This document shows, piece after piece, positions 33,501-48,500 of a stretch of DNA of 64,000 bases. Below the pieces are notes generated by a model that did not search any database, was not told where the DNA came from, and was given only the letters and a program-made list of their open reading frames with translations. A program made the position numbers and the translations under genes. How positions within the stretch are numbered: the first letter of the stretch is position 1; every line of letters starts with the position of its first letter. The stretch covers positions 3,169,027-3,233,026 of the forward strand of contig MU839827.1 in the NCBI GenBank assembly GCA_030411725.1, read 5' to 3'. Origin of the DNA: Echria macrotheca. Taxonomy: Eukaryota; Ascomycota; Sordariomycetes; Sordariales; Schizotheciaceae.

Positions 33501-36500
33501 TGCAGCATCACCAAGACCAGGATGCACCGAGTCGAGAGAAGCCACTGCCGGGATTGTCACACCGTCTCTCACCTCTGCCCCCCAGCAGCAGCAGGCGTTG
33601 CCATTCCCATAACCCACCGCATCTCATCGTCATTTCCCCCCCTGAGCTTCGACCACCGTCGACGGCTTCTTGTTCTGCAGTCCCCTAATTGCGGGGAGCG
33701 TCGGAGCCGTGAGTGAGTCCACACCTCCACGGCTTCCGGGAGGAGAGGCGGGTGAAGATGTGGATGGATGAATTGGGAAGCAGGAACGGCACAGCTACGA
33801 CGGGGGCGCGGGAGACGGGAGCGTGCAAAGACGGCTGGGAGAGCAGGACGGAAATCCTGGAGAACGGCAGGATCGCCAGAAAGGGAGAGACGGCGGACGG
33901 CAGCGAGTGTGGAGGAGGAGAGAAAGCAGAAGCAGCAGCAGCAGAGAAGCAGGAGCCCCTCCCCCTCCTTCCCACTTTTCACGTCCAAGACAGTGCTCCT
34001 CCTCGGGGAGCTCCTGCCTGCCGCTCGCCGTGCAATGGCGAGTGGTGCCTGTGGCTGGACGCTGGCTGGCTGTGTGCTGCTGCTGCTGCCAGCCAGCACG
34101 AGTCCCTTTGGCTGCAGCCAGTCGGGTGGAGTTCCTGGAAATCTGGCTCGTGCTCTTCATTGGCCGCGCGCGCCGTGCGCACGGACGGTCTGGTACTGGA
34201 GTTTTGCTGCTTGTACCGCAGGTAGCAGGCCTGCTCTGCAGCGTACCACGGCCGGCGCGGCCCCTCGCTGGCCTGGGGGGGGCAGGGGCAGCACGGCAGG
34301 CGTTGGACGGTCGTTGGCGACGCGAGAGAAAGCTCCGCGAGATCACTTGGAGGGAGCGTCGAGAAAAATCAGGCCATGCTGAGCGGCGGTCCAGAAAGAC
34401 GGGGGACCTTGGCAGCTCTGGGGAGGACTTCGCGGTACGCTCGCCAGCCACAAGCGGAACTGGCCCATGCAGACTGCATCTGCAGGGTGGCACGTTCCCC
34501 ACGAAAAATGGAAGCGAGGTACACTACACCGTCCACACGCGAAGGTAGGTACGGCCAGCAAAGAAAGCGTATCCCAGCCCGCCAAGCCAGCAAAGACAAT
34601 GGGAGAAACAAGAGCACGCACGGCATTGAAGGCGGACGGCGGAGAAGGGACCGGTAGTGGCAGCAGCATCGTGCAGCAGAGGGACGGCGGCGGTTGAAAA
34701 GAATGGACGGCAAGTCGTTTGGCAGCTGCAGCGTGTCGATGGAAGAAGCACAGAGATTGAGCGAAATGGGGACGGCACGGCCGACGACCCAGATTTGGCA
34801 AACCCAGCAAGCCAGGGGCGTAACACTTGAGCCCGCAAGTGGCGAGCCGGATAGCTAGTGAATGGTAGAGTAGCGTACGGACACGGATAGCCGACAATCC
34901 AATGTGTCAACACTTATAAAGATGCAAATACCGATTATTTGCTGTACACTACCAGCCTCCCCTCCGGTGGACGATCATTGGGATGGGCAACGGAACAATT
35001 ATGTCAACATGTTGAGAGAGATATGCGAACGTAACTGCACGTAGACCCAGGTGCCCTGAAATGTAACGAGAGCATGCACCCAGCGTGCCCATCGCAGCTC
35101 GATAGCGTTAGGAGAGGGGTAAACACCTGCGTGTCGTCGAAAGCCCTCCATAGCATTCTCCTGCCCTCTCTTTTCTTTTTCTTCACTTTTGTCTCCGACC
35201 TGCATGTCACAAACCCCCCTAACCCGGAGCTTTCGGATCACACATCGTCGTCGAAGCGAGGAGGAAACGCAGCAAAACCTACTTTGAGTTTTTCCCTTGA
35301 CAGCCTGAAAATGTTTCAAGACGACAGCTACCTGCATGAGCCCGCACCCCCAAAACGGGCAAAAAGGTGGGTACCGACTTGGAGATGGGCAGCCAATGTG
35401 CCGTAGATACGTTGTGTTGTTCTTGTGGCTGTTCGATTTTTTCCCTTCTGTCTCAGAGTAGCGACCGCGACCCGAGAAAGCCTCTTTTTTTGTGCTCCGA
35501 GAAACGCCACCGCCGCTTTCTTTTCCTGTTCCTATTTTATAACAAGCCTCCACCTTGTTGGTTCTGCCCGTTCCGGGCATGAACCAGCTTTCGTGGTTCC
35601 CAACAAATATCGGGACGATCAATCACCGCCGTGCCGTCTCGTTTTCCATGTGAACCGGGAGACGAGAAGAGGGATAAAACACAGAAACGAAACACCATCC
35701 CGGCCACCAAGGGAGAAGAGAGAGAGAGAGAGACAGACTGGGCGGCAGAATGATAGTGATGGGCGAAGATCCGGATCCCGGCTGCTATGCCTTCATCTTT
35801 CCGTCCCGGGTTTAACGAAAAAGAGGCGGTATTATATTGGGCCTGCTGGCTACCCATCCGGTTGTCGGGGGTAAAGCCGGCCCGTTTGGGGTCCAGGTCG
35901 AAGGCCAATATTGAATTTGGATCGCCATAGGGAACCGTTGATAATGTCTTGCACAATACCGCACCCGTACTATACGCTCCAGACCACGCACACAATCACA
36001 TGCCCTCCGACCCCCGGGTTGGTTGCCCGACGACGAAACAAAACAAGGGGTGGTGAGAGAACCCCTCATATTAGCCTCCGATATTATCACCGATAAGACA
36101 CCGACGGCGGAAAACGATAAAGGCTGAATCATCGAGGTTTTCACCTTGATAGCATCACTATCTTCCGTCTCTCGTGTAGTCGCCGTGGATTCTGCTTCGT
36201 AGCTTCATCAGGGGTGCACCCTTCTCGCCGATGCTCGACCCACCCCATGGGGCATGAGGCAGCTTGGAAAGGGCGTCGGCATATCGTGGTGGACTCGTTC
36301 GGATGGGTGGATGGACATTGATTCCGTTCGTCTTCCGTCATGATGAAGAGACTAGCGCTGCAAACATGGGCAGGTCTGCTCACGAGCGCAGAGGAGACGG
36401 TGTCTGGCTGTAAGGCTGCCAGGACATTCCGCACATCCCCCCTCGTCGCTGGTCAATGCAGTCGGCGTCGTCGGCGGGCTCAGAGTTTGGTACAGTCGGG

Positions 36501-39500
36501 GCCAGGCTCTGGCACCGGCCAATGGCGTGTTGCATTTTCGACTGGTTCGCTCGCAATGCAATTGGGCGGCACGACGGCCGCCTGCCAAATGCGACTGTGG
36601 GGAAGGCTGGAGGAGGTGAGTGAGGAGGCGAGGAAATTGCTCCAGCGGCTGACCTCTTCGCGCATGAGATCAAAGCATCACTAGTCGTGGCTAGTGCCTT
36701 AGTGTACCAAGTTTCGAGATGCAAGGCTCCTTCGGAAACCCCTCTTGTTAGCCAGCTAGGTGTCGAGTGATGGGCGCGGCCGCAGCCCTGCCTCACCGTA
36801 GAACCGTCTTCGCCGACCTCTGGCTCTGGCCTAGCTTCGTCCTTGGATACCCTTAGTGTTGTTTCATGACACGAGGCTGGTTGGAGCATCGAGGATCAGG
36901 ACTGGAGCAACTGTTCTAGATCGTTGCCCAAGGGTCGATGGAGCCATTATTTTCTCGTCATCAGCGACCATACGATGCAAATTTGAACTAGTATCTCGCT
37001 CGTGGATATAGTGTATCCCAAGGGAAATCACATCCGAGAGACCACCAGGGGCAAGTAGCGATGCCGCGTGTAAAATTACACGCCAATTGCTGAAAATCTT
37101 GTTAGCATGGTTCTGCCAAGACGCGAGACTCAACTAACTTAGATTCGCAACAAAATGCCCAATCAACGCGGGCATGTCCCGAGAAAAACGTAATGAAGGC
37201 TTTTCTATTCTAGTTATTGTCGCCTCGTAAATATTTTCCTCATAATTGACGTTCTCGCTCCGAATAACCGGATTTTTTCTCCTCTCGAAAAGAGGCTGTC
37301 AAGTGTACCGCGCTAACGGGCTCGACACCAAGCTTCCGCCACCAAGCTGCGCCGATCCGATTTCAGCCCCGTCTTCCCCAGATTTTGAGGTTTCTGGGAC
37401 TGGGGCATGTACCGAGGGAGCACGTTCTCCAGTTTACACAGCTTCGGCTTTGGCCACAAGGGGTCCTGAATGTTACTCAGCTGCCGCTACGTCGTCGAAG
37501 TAAGCAGGAGGATTTCATCAACGACACTGCAAGTCAGTGAAGGGACTCAGTGACATGCCTTCCCGTGCCGGCCTCGCAACGTGATTTGCCAATGCCCCGG
37601 GGGATGGTGTCTGTCCCAATCTCGTCGCCGACTGGTACTGCAAATTCCGGCCGGGGTGGGTTCTCCTCACGGCTGCCGTCCTGCACGCCTTCCAGTCCAC
37701 GGGACGGTATGAATGTCGCTGGCGAGTATGTCTGGTGGCGCGTGGCGGGGACTCTGCGGGGAAGAGAGGTTGAAGGTGTGATACGGATGGCCGAAAGAGG
37801 CAATGCATAAAATCTGGGGTAGAAGTCGGCTCCATGATTTTGCAGATTTGAAGGAAGCAAAGGCCAGGAGTTGGACGTTGCGCTCGCGGGACGGCTCGAC
37901 TGCCGAACGGGTTCGACGACACACTGAAAGGAAATGCAGCATACCGCCTGTTGACCGCTTGCAGCCCGGGACGGACACGGAACAAGCCAGACAGCGCATC
38001 TCGCCTCCATCATCCGGGCGTGACAGGTCCGCCGGGCGGTGAGCAGCTCCATCGTGAGGACGGCGCATTGGCTGCGGAGGCGCACATGATACTGAGGCGG
38101 CAGAGAATGGGACGTGTAGACTGTCGGTAGTACGGTGAATCTCTTTACCTGCCAAAGTTGTGCAGCCAGATACCCTACAAGTTCTGGGAAAGGCGATGCA
38201 AGAGGGTGCATGGAGGGGAAGGGTGTGGCAATTTCAACTTGCAGCTCCAGAATGTGGGGTAAAGTCACGGAGTGCATCCACGTCGACACCGCTTTCAGCG
38301 GACCTCGACGCAACCGCAACGCAACCTTCTGGTCTGGAACAGGATGGACGAATTCGTGTGGGGAAACAACACGATGCAGACACGGCTCGTAGCGTCACCG
38401 GCCATCGATCCTCTGGCCGGTTTGCACCATCCCGTCCTCTCGGCGAGCGGCGAAGTGTTTCGCAACCATGGTCGATTTGCCTGGCTTGTTGGGAGCTGGT
38501 ATCGGGCTTTTCTGCTGAGTTGGCACTGAAGATACCTTGGTCGTCAATTGTGGCCACGGTGAACCGCGGTTGGCGGCGCTTGAACAAAGAGAGAAAACGT
38601 GGTTTTGCCGCGATCGTGGAGCAGTTCAGGGCCGGGGCGTCGAAATCTCTGTGCGTCGTGATGCTTGTGCGCTCCAAGACCAGTGATCGACGTTTGGGGA
38701 AAGCATCTCCCCAGTCGCCGATATCAGAGCATGGACCAGATCCTGATGACGAAGTGTCTGTGCGCTGGAGATTGTGGTGTCTGGCCGGGGCCGCTGATTG
38801 GCCACCTGGAGCGGGACGACCAGAGCCAAGACCAAGATCCCCACATCGCCATGCCATGGACAGGGGTGACAAGACGGCGACCGACGAAAGTAGTTCTGGA
38901 CGACTGCCCTGCGGAAGCTCGTGCGCTTGCCGCTCCAGAAGCCAAGCCGGCTGAGACCCTAGAAGATCGATCCTTGCCAGGATAAGAGTTGCGATTGAGG
39001 GAAAAAAACCTGAAGCCGTCGCGATGGTAAGTCGACGGGAGACGAACTGGTCCTGCGTGGAGCAAGAACGACGTCTTGTCGGCTCCCCGATGGTGAGGGG
39101 GGCGGGATTTTGTTCGGCTCTGACTGCACTAGTGCCGCCAGCTAACAAGCTTGACATCCGGAAAATTGACAGGAAAGAACGGCAGCTCCAATGCAGGGGC
39201 CTCTCTCGTGCTTCAGGTCGTTGACGTCTGCAGTGTCGACGCACCTGCGGAGTCCCAATTAGGAAGATGTCTGCCAGAAGTGGCACGGCCTGGATAACAG
39301 AGAGGATGAAAGTCGGCGACGGTGACACAGAACAGACTCGGGACTGAAGCTCGAGTGGGGCAGACCACGCCTGTTGAACCAGTTGCCCGGTTCATGACGG
39401 CAAACCTATGCCCGTCGATCTGTCGACCACGCGATTTCTAAGACCTTACACAGCGCAAAAGACACCAACCTTTCATGCACGTCGATTTGGGCCCCTGACC

Positions 39501-42500
39501 TCGTCCTTATCGGAATTCCATCTCCCCGTGACAGCTTGAAGCATACGGCTGCAAGACCCCAGATGCCTGCCATTTCGGACGGCATCTTCCATTTCCATGC
39601 CAGGAGGGGTGTGTCGAGTTTGAAGGGAGCCCACCTACTTTCCGCTCCCCTCCTCTTCGTCTGGGCAACGTCCTTTTCTTCCCCACGGTTGCTTGGAGAT
39701 GGCCGTGGGCTCTTGATCCAGCATGGACAGGGTCTCGACGATCTCAGAAGACGGGAGATTGCCGGAGCCGAATGTCGATTGCGTTCTTTAGCGAGCGAAA
39801 AAGCAATGTTCCCGCAACGGGTTCTGTGCACTGTTTCTTCCCCGCAAATTCGGAAAAGGGTCCTTTGGGTCTGTGCTCTGGGCCAGGAGCCGAATCTTCA
39901 CCTTTGGACCTCTCTGTTCCTGACATTGCGTGCCTGACTTGTTCCCGCCTGCCAAATTGCCTCCCGAGAAGGCCTGGACCGAAAGCAGCTTCAATGTCTC
40001 ACTTGTCCCGGCTATCGCCTGGCATTGGCGCGCCGTTCAAACGGTCGCCAGCCTTGCCAACCTGGAAGATCGGATGTCCCCTGTGCGAAGTTCAGAGCCT
40101 GCGTAGGGCTTGTGCACAGCCGCGTCGTCTCGGCCATCTGCCCCTCCCCCACATTCGCAACCTGACAAGCTCAACAAACGGGTCGGCTATGGGAAGGAAA
40201 GGAAGGTCAACGTTGATCCTCTTGTCGCCATAGTTTGGTTCTGGCGGGCTTTCGGCGCTACCCTGTGTTGCTATTTCGCGACAGGTTCGCCAGCCGTCGG
40301 GTCTGGATGCTTGATTCCCCCAACCCTCGAGATCCAGCCACACTGCAACGTCCTGACCACCAGAGATTTCTCGTCGGCCATTTGTTACACTGGCAAACAA
40401 TAACTATTCAGACCCTTGGCAGGCGGCACGCATCTTGCAGCCATCTCGCTGTAGTGTACGCCTGTCACACGTCGAGCGAGCGGTTCGTCCGGCCGCACAG
40501 GCTAGAACGGTGGACCCTTCCTGCAAAGCATTGACTCGAAAACTGCTGATTTGCTGAGGAGGTTGGATTCGAGGTCCTCGCTCCTCCAGATTGTTATCTC
40601 TTGGGCGTGGAGAAGTGTGGCCATCCAGCAAGGGGTTCGAAGGCCGATCCAACGTTGGCCCACTGCGGGCGACCTCACTACCGCTTGGCAGCCCCGCGGG
40701 TTCGTCGCCTCGAGGGTCGCTGGGTTGTTGTCACTATGCAAGTCACAGGACACCAAACGATGTACGCCCGGCCAAAAGTTGGCAGTCAACGTAGGTGTTC
40801 TGCAGGTCGGATGCCCCTCGAAATGGCTATCACCGTCACGCACAGCTGCGAGGGTGTTCTGCAGCGGGATTCAGTCAGAGCAACGGAAAGAATTTGCTGC
40901 ATCCATTGCTGCCATTGGCCGTTTACCAGCGAGATGCCGTTCTGATAGCAGTGTGTCGTTCGCCGCCCCGAAGCCGCTCGATCATTGTGGGGAAACCCAG
41001 TTGAGATCCTCGCGACAATCCCGCCGCACTGGCCATTGCAATGTCATACATGACGGCACCGAATACAACTCTTTGCTCTGGCAAGCAGCGCGGCCATTGT
41101 GACCTACCCTACCCAGCCTCCCGGAAGGTCATCGGGGTGCTGAAGACCTCATCTTCTCGTCACCATCCTGCACCCCTCAGCGCAACATCCTGCCGCACTG
41201 GCCCACGGCCGTCCTGACCCTATCTCAACGGCTTCATTTTACGATGGGCGGAGGTGATTTCTGGAGAATAGGGGCCAGGCAGAACGCAACCCCAAGGCTG
41301 CTCTTGCTGTCTCCGGATTCCACCACGATCCGCCACGGGCGCCCGACACCGACGCGGCCAGTGCGCACAACGACAGCCAGGGCCAATATCCTGGGGTCGA
41401 TGAGGGATCAAAAACCCCTCGTTCGGATGGCGATGATCCTGCAGGGATAAAACGTGGCTGCACGTGGAGAGGCTATTCTTGGTTGGCTTTCCTCGTGAGT
41501 TCTGAGCACAGCCAATCATAGACGACAATTTACATCATTTGATCTGAAACCAAGTCGAAACATTCCCCTCGGCTACCACACGTTTGCTGGAATCGTTGAC
41601 TACTCGTAGAGCTCCACCACAGCAGGGGCATACGCAATTCGCAACTCACTCGCTGAGGGAAAGATGGAATCTTCAGTTGCCGGCTCCGCCTCGCCTTGGA
41701 TGTCTCAGACGACCGAGTCCAGCGTTGGCCGACAGAACATGGAACGACCATGGAAGCTTTCGGCGATGGGGTTTCTGGGACCGTGGTAACGCAGGTAGTG
41801 GATCCGGTGAGATGCTCATGATGGCCGGAGCACATCACGGCGGGTCCCTGACTGCGCCGTCGCGAAGCATCCGATGACACACACAGACCAGGCGTTCGCA
41901 TTCCACGATTCTTAGATGATTGTGTGTAAGCAGTGATATTACAGACTCCGCATTTGATGAGCTTGGGCCGGGCCCTGCAACAAACAGACATCAGAAGGAC
42001 CTCGACACTAGCGGGATGCCGTCTGGGCATCCATGATATCCCATGGGCCGAGAGACGACCAGTCGACACTTTACATCTTCTTCCGAAAACGAAGCGATTC
42101 GCAAGGCTATCCCGTCCTACTTTACAGCGTAGTGTATAATTCAGGCAGTCGGCATACGGGGCCACTACAGCTTCTCAGACCCTGCCATGTGTTGAAGCGT
42201 AACGTTAGCGCAGCCAGCCGCCTAATTCAGACCAGAAGCCCGCCCAATCAGAGGCCGAGCGCATTCGATAGGGCGCCCTCTCCGGGGCCTCTCTCGCTGC
42301 TAGGCTAATCGTCCTGGACTCGCTTGTGGCAATTAGCCCACTTACATTGAAGTCGATTTCGGGATCGGGCTGCTGCTATACACCATAACACCAGGTCGGA
42401 GCATTATGTCTGTACGTCGGCACAAGACGGCGAGTCTCGAATCTCTCCGGCGCAAGGCCGGCTGCCGGCAGTCAATCTATTGAGGCAACGGCTGTCATCC

Positions 42501-45500
42501 GAAGCTCGACCCCTCGAGTGGTCAATGCGGTGACAATGTATGTGTGTAGTCATTATTCCAACCACACATGGCTGCACGGCCGTCATTCAGGGGCAGCATG
42601 TCCAACTCACTATCCGTCTGCCGGCGCCATCTTGGACCGGGCTGGATATTGCTTGCGATGCGCCGCCTGTTTCGGGGAGTGGAGAGGAGTGTGGTCCAGG
42701 CTCACGGCGTTCCTGGATGAGGTGGCCGCTCCCTGCTCCTTCCGCGGCGTCGCTCTGATTACCGCAACCTGTGCGTCGGGGGCGCAATGTCACGATCAGG
42801 AAGCTCGGTCAACGACTAAGCCAAGGGACAATTCCGAAGGCGGAACCACCTGCCCAGTCCCTTCCCATCGAAGGATTCCGTCTTGATATGAGCTGGGTCA
42901 TGTGCATGTTTGATCTGACATTCCATACTGAACAATCAGCATTAGACAGGGGACCCATTACCTTGGGTTTGATACGATGCCGTGCCTACTTTATCGGCGA
43001 TCCGCCCGAGACATCGGGGCAACGACGGGCTGCTGGTTGACAGCAACCCCTCCCCCGCCCGCCTTCTCGCCCGCGCCGGGTGCGGCAGAGTCGGACGGCG
43101 GCGGACGGCCGCTGACACGAGCCTGGGACTAGTTAATGCAAACCCTGCACCCGGTGTTCTCGAAACCAGACCAGACGAACAAACAGATGTGGGGGCGACT
43201 GTGTGACTGTCGAACTCGGCTTTCTCTGAGTGCGCAGCTCTTCAAGACTGGGACATGATCAAGTGGGCCAGGGTTGCGCTCGTCGCAGGTTTGTGAGATG
43301 GGTTTGCTCTCACAAACCCTTATCACAGTTGCTTCGAGAGTGAGGTTACACTGGCAGCTGCCGTTGACAGAGCCGTCCAGGCACTCGGTGGGGCTTGCTG
43401 AACCATACCCCGCTGCACATGTGCTGTACCTGCATCGCCCAGCAGAGAGAGAGAGGGAAGCCGCGAGACAACACAAGCCTCAGTTGGTTTGAGACGGACA
43501 AGTCGCGTCAGGAGATGGGCTATGCCTTGGTCAGCGACTGCAATTCTCCGAAAACACGTTCCGTGCATGCCGTCATGATCCGCCCCTCCCAGCTGTGGTG
43601 TCCTGGTTTTTTGCTGCTGGAAGTGTCGTCGTTTGGAGGACCAGTCGCTGTGGTGTGCGAGCAGCAGGGCGGTCTGCACCGGCATCCACCATGCAGCAGT
43701 TGCGAATGCGGGAAATAAACTCAAAAGTGGGCGTCGTGATGCAAACGACTCGCGATGGTCACACAGTCTTGGCGTTTTTCTCGCCCAAGCTTCCCCCCAC
43801 CTCGTCGGGCCTTTCTCGCCCGAAGGACCTGACGCCACGCCGCAATCACAGTTGCACAAGCCGACAGGGACGTGCTCGACATGATGCTGCGAAACATGGC
43901 CGTCAGCGCTCATCAACTACCGACTTCCACATCTCGACGAGACGAGCATCGGGAACACAGGGCTGGAAAGCTCGGCGCTCGTCGGCCAACGAGGGCGAAA
44001 CCAGAAGCGCAAGCACTGCCAACCCGGATCCTGCTGCCGCGTTGCATGAACGGTTCCGGGAGCAAGCAGAGCCGACTGGCGAGAACGTCATTAAAGAATA
44101 CGCTAAAAGTACACTACACGCTGCACAAGCTCGGCACGCAATCGGCTTGATATTCGACAAGACGGCGGTGGATGGCAGTGGCAGACGAACTAGGCATGTG
44201 TGGAGAGCATGATCACGACGATGGCGCACCAGCGGTTCGCTTCTCGTTTCCATGCTCCAATGTCGCCCCACCAGTACCAAGATATCGTGGCCCTTCAAGT
44301 TTTCGACGTGTGTGATGTCGCACAGCACCCGACAGCTTATCACGCTCTGCGGCTAGTCTGCTACCCCTCCATGACGAGAGAGCGGTCAGCATACTGGGGG
44401 GGAGGGGAGATGGCGGTGATTCCTGCGTCCTGGGAATCAAACGCAGATCCAACCCTACAGTCGAAAAGGTGGGATTGAAACAAACGCGCCGCTCATCAGC
44501 AACTCCCCACACCAACTTCCTCACGGCGAGCGAGGCCTGAGAAGGCCGCTTTTCGCTCCTCCGGATCCGTCCCCCGGAGTGTGCTTCGGCAGGGATGCGG
44601 ACGTCGCAGGAAACGCAGGCCCCAGGCCCCAATCACCTCGCCGATGCAAATTGAGGCCTCATTCTGCTTGCGCCTCTTTCCATATCCGGGGGTACCAACC
44701 GCTGACGAAGCTCTCTGCAATACTCGGCGCCATCCTATTTTCCGAAGTTGCTATGCGTTGGGAAAGGGGGACGTCATCCTGGAGAGCCGCTCCGAGTTGT
44801 CGCCAGATTATTATGCCTACCCAGAGAAGAAGATCATCGATGGCCTGGATATCGGGGTCTAGTCAAAGCTAGGCCTATCGGAGCATAGCGAGAAGGCAGC
44901 TGACCCGAAGCAGAGTGCTGGAGGAGACTGTGGAGGTGGTGGTCCTTCGCCAAGGAGCGGATCGTGGTCAACAACAAGACACACACATCTGCATATCCCC
45001 TGCAGGAGTTCGCTGCGAACGGACTCAGTACTTCTCGTTGAGTGGCGAAGCGAACCTTGGAATAGATGGCGAAATCGGCATGGAGCCAGAGCATATCCAC
45101 CATCTGCGATTTGGAGCAACTGGACTGCTGCATCTTGTCAAAGTCGCCTCGACGATCCAGTTCAACGTCCAGGAGACTCGCCGCAGATGGCGACAATATC
45201 CCCCGCATACACGGAACTCGACAGCCTCACTGGTGAAACTGCCTGGCAAGTCATGATCGTCTCCCGCGGCGATCTCCTTCGAAATCGTGGGCACTGGTCC
45301 GACGACGGGTTCTTGTGGCAACTCAGGGGCTTTACATGAAACCCAGTCACTCTTTGAAGGGTATCTTGTCAGTTCCACATGTCTAGATCTGGCCGTACCA
45401 TGTGAGATGTTGTGGCAGCGGCTGTTGCCTACTACGCCATGGATCCGAGGACCTACCTCTCAGGATCCAGAACATGTCCAAGCTACACACAGTAGACCTG

Positions 45501-48500
45501 GTGGTCCCAGTGTACACAAACCACCTTGTGGCGAAGAGGCCCTCCTAGAAGGTAGGAGAAACCGATATCCCAGCCCTGGGCCACAGCGTATACTGGGCAT
45601 CATCAGCATAGCTCCCTGCCAATGTCTTTGAGGCGTGGTCAGCCTTGGATATCCAGGTGCTCAGGGGTTGAGAATTCTCGTATCCTCAGACACCACACCT
45701 CATCAGACGAAAGGTGAAAGCCGCCACGGCGAGGGAATCTCCCGACGATACGCCTGCAGCTTTCCAGATGCGGTCGTCGGCCATCACTTCAGGAAATCCC
45801 AGCGACCTGAGCTGTCACACGATGGAGATTATAGACCCTCCACCAAGTACTGAGCTGCGCCCAGAGAGAAGACGTTCTCTTCTGCACGCTCAGACGGATC
45901 TCAGGGAGAGCCTACTCAGCACACTGCCTCCGGAAGCCGAAGGAAGGGAAACAGGAGATCCCAGGTGAACCACGTCTGACCGTACATCGCCACCCGGGAA
46001 TTCCACATCCCAATTAGAAGATCGGACGGGAGAATGGCCGATCATGAACTTCTGATGGCCTCGAATGTCTTGGGAATGCCCCGAAGGCCCACCAGAACGA
46101 TCCGAGACAAAATTCGGCTGGTGTTCCGAATAGCGTGTCAGGTGGAACTGGTACTGTGTCGGAGACGATAAGGCGTCGGTTGTCGAGACTGCCACCTGTC
46201 TGCCCTACTCCGACAAAACTCTGTCGGTGTGGAGGCATGCCGACATGACATGTTCCTGCCAGGTACGATGGACAAGACCGAATGCAGGCCGGCGCATTAG
46301 TGCCAGGAACGAGAGACATGCCGATCTTTCGTCTTGACTGTCAGGCACCGCTGGCATCAGGGGGCGGAGATGCTGAATACCAGCCTCCAGGACTAGCTCT
46401 TCCAGAAAGCCTAACCTGAAGCAACGATCCAGATCGGCTCGGCAAGGACGACGCTATCCGTGGGCCACGAGGCGCCATGTGGGGATGTGCTCACAGACAT
46501 CACCAGGATGATGACCAAGTTCCACCAGGAGGAGTTGCGAAGAGGCACTAGACGTTCTGGGCCTCGACGGACTCAGCGAAGCGAGTGCGAAGTCCAAGAC
46601 TCTCCACTGAGGAGCCGGCTTCGATGCTGCTGGCGAGTTACTTTGTCAGTGGACGTCGAGGACAACGTTGTACAATACCTACTACATACAGCCTTGACTC
46701 GGTCTGTCGCCGCAGCGCAGCGCCGACCAACGGGTTCGGGAGAAACATCGCGAGCCCGGCGCCACCGTCAAAGAGCCGGCAAGGATGGTTTGGCGTCGTG
46801 ATTTCGGAGCAACTCATTGGAGTTTATGACGGCGAGGGGCTGAGAGCCGGTCCCGGGGTGTCGCCGGCCGCTGGACAGACTCATTTCCGATGGAGCTCGG
46901 AAGGTATGGGCCCAGTTAGGCTCCAGCAGCACAATGGGGATCCATTTTGGTGCCAGGCGGCCCTGAATGGTGAAACGATACTATCCAACTCATGCAAGGA
47001 GGACTGGTGTGGCCAAGGAAGTGGGTTAGCCGTACTGAGACATGCATGTTGACTAACTTTTAGTAATGGGAAGGGTGGCTGTCGACAGAAAGATGAGATG
47101 CTTCAGTCTGTTGGCGACGGGGGGCGAGACAGAAGGCTTACCGCCCCTCCACGAGCAGGGAGCGGGCAGACGAGGTCAGGCAAGTGAAACCCCGAAAGCG
47201 AGGATGCTGACAGTGGTTCGGGCGCGCCGCACCGAGCCAACCGAACAAGGCCCCGCAGCGATAAGGGGCGTTACTCTAGAGTGTGTATATGCCAGCCACA
47301 TCACACAGCTGATGAACGAGGAGCAGTCAAGACCGAGGCTAGCACCCATCTGCCAGACCGGTCAGCCGTGTTAGTGCACCCCGCATGATGTGCACGTGTC
47401 CGGGATGGCTTCCGGGACGCCAGTAGCTCGGGGCTAGCTCGCCGCCTTGCCCCTTCGGCGCGCCCTCCTGCTGTCCTGCCGGGATCCCCCATGGATGGAC
47501 CGGCCAGCCCTCAAGGCCTGCCTCCGCTCCGGACGCGAGACTGGCCAGCTAGGTGCTCACCGATCCAATCCCTCGACAGGGATGTCATCGTTGACGACAG
47601 GCACCACACAGACAGCGATCGCGTCACCCCTCCCTTCTCTCTGTCCTTGTCCAACCCTTTCCCTGCGCTAACGTTAGCGTGGGAAACGGCGATCCTCGTC
47701 GTGGAGAATTCTTCTACGAACTAACTACGGATTACACTAGCCTGTCGTGGGCAAGCCGTGAGACCGGTGGCTGAGAGACGGCTTGCTTCACACACCACGA
47801 TGCAGCAGCAGCAGACACAGCATTCATCTCCAAAAACCGGGATTTGATGTCACCGTCCGGCCTGAAAGAGGAAGCTGGTGCTCTCCCAGCTGTTGGTTTG
47901 TGCTGATGGAGGTGCAATTCAGTTCCCGCGCGAACCCATTTGGCGGGAAGGGCTATAAATACGACGGGGACACGGGGGCACGGAGATTGACGCCAAGACG
48001 GATCGATAGTTCTTACCGAACAGCGGGTGGTTGGAGTTTGGTGGTGGTGGGGAGATTCACACTCAGCAGCCCGGCCGGCCTGGGGGGAGCCTCTTTTTGC
48101 CTGCCGGGGACTTTGCCGAGCGAGCGACTCGAAGAAAAAAAAACTTCGGAGCAGGGTTCGGTTGGTTTTGCTGTCAGTGACGTGCTCTCCGACAAGACAC
48201 AACCTGGAAGATCAGCAAGGCCGCACGTGTTGTGGATGGAGTGGCCGATGCCGATCCCTTCTCGCTGAGGTTTGGAATCCATCAATCCACGTCGCGCGCT
48301 TTGACTTTGCGTAGCAAAGGTCTCACTCTCACAGGGACTTGTCACCGTCTAGCGTCATTCGAGAAGGCTTCCATGGACGACCTTGTTGTTTCTCGCCTGG
48401 TCTGCGCCGAAATGACACCGCCAAGGGGACACTGGGGTTTCCCTGCCTGCCAGTTTGTCGGCGGCGGCGCTCGAGACATACGCTAATCTACCGATGGTTC

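Noticed and set aside
38234..39328. 364-codon minus-strand ORF in the gene-free region
   Set aside because: There is no recognisable domain, and several ORFs in other frames overlap it. It can arise by chance in stop-poor GC-rich DNA.
45640..46320. possible retrotransposon gag-like fragment on the minus strand
   Set aside because: A short run (GLRGIPKTFEAIRS) looked gag-like, but no zinc knuckle, protease, reverse transcriptase or LTR could be found nearby.
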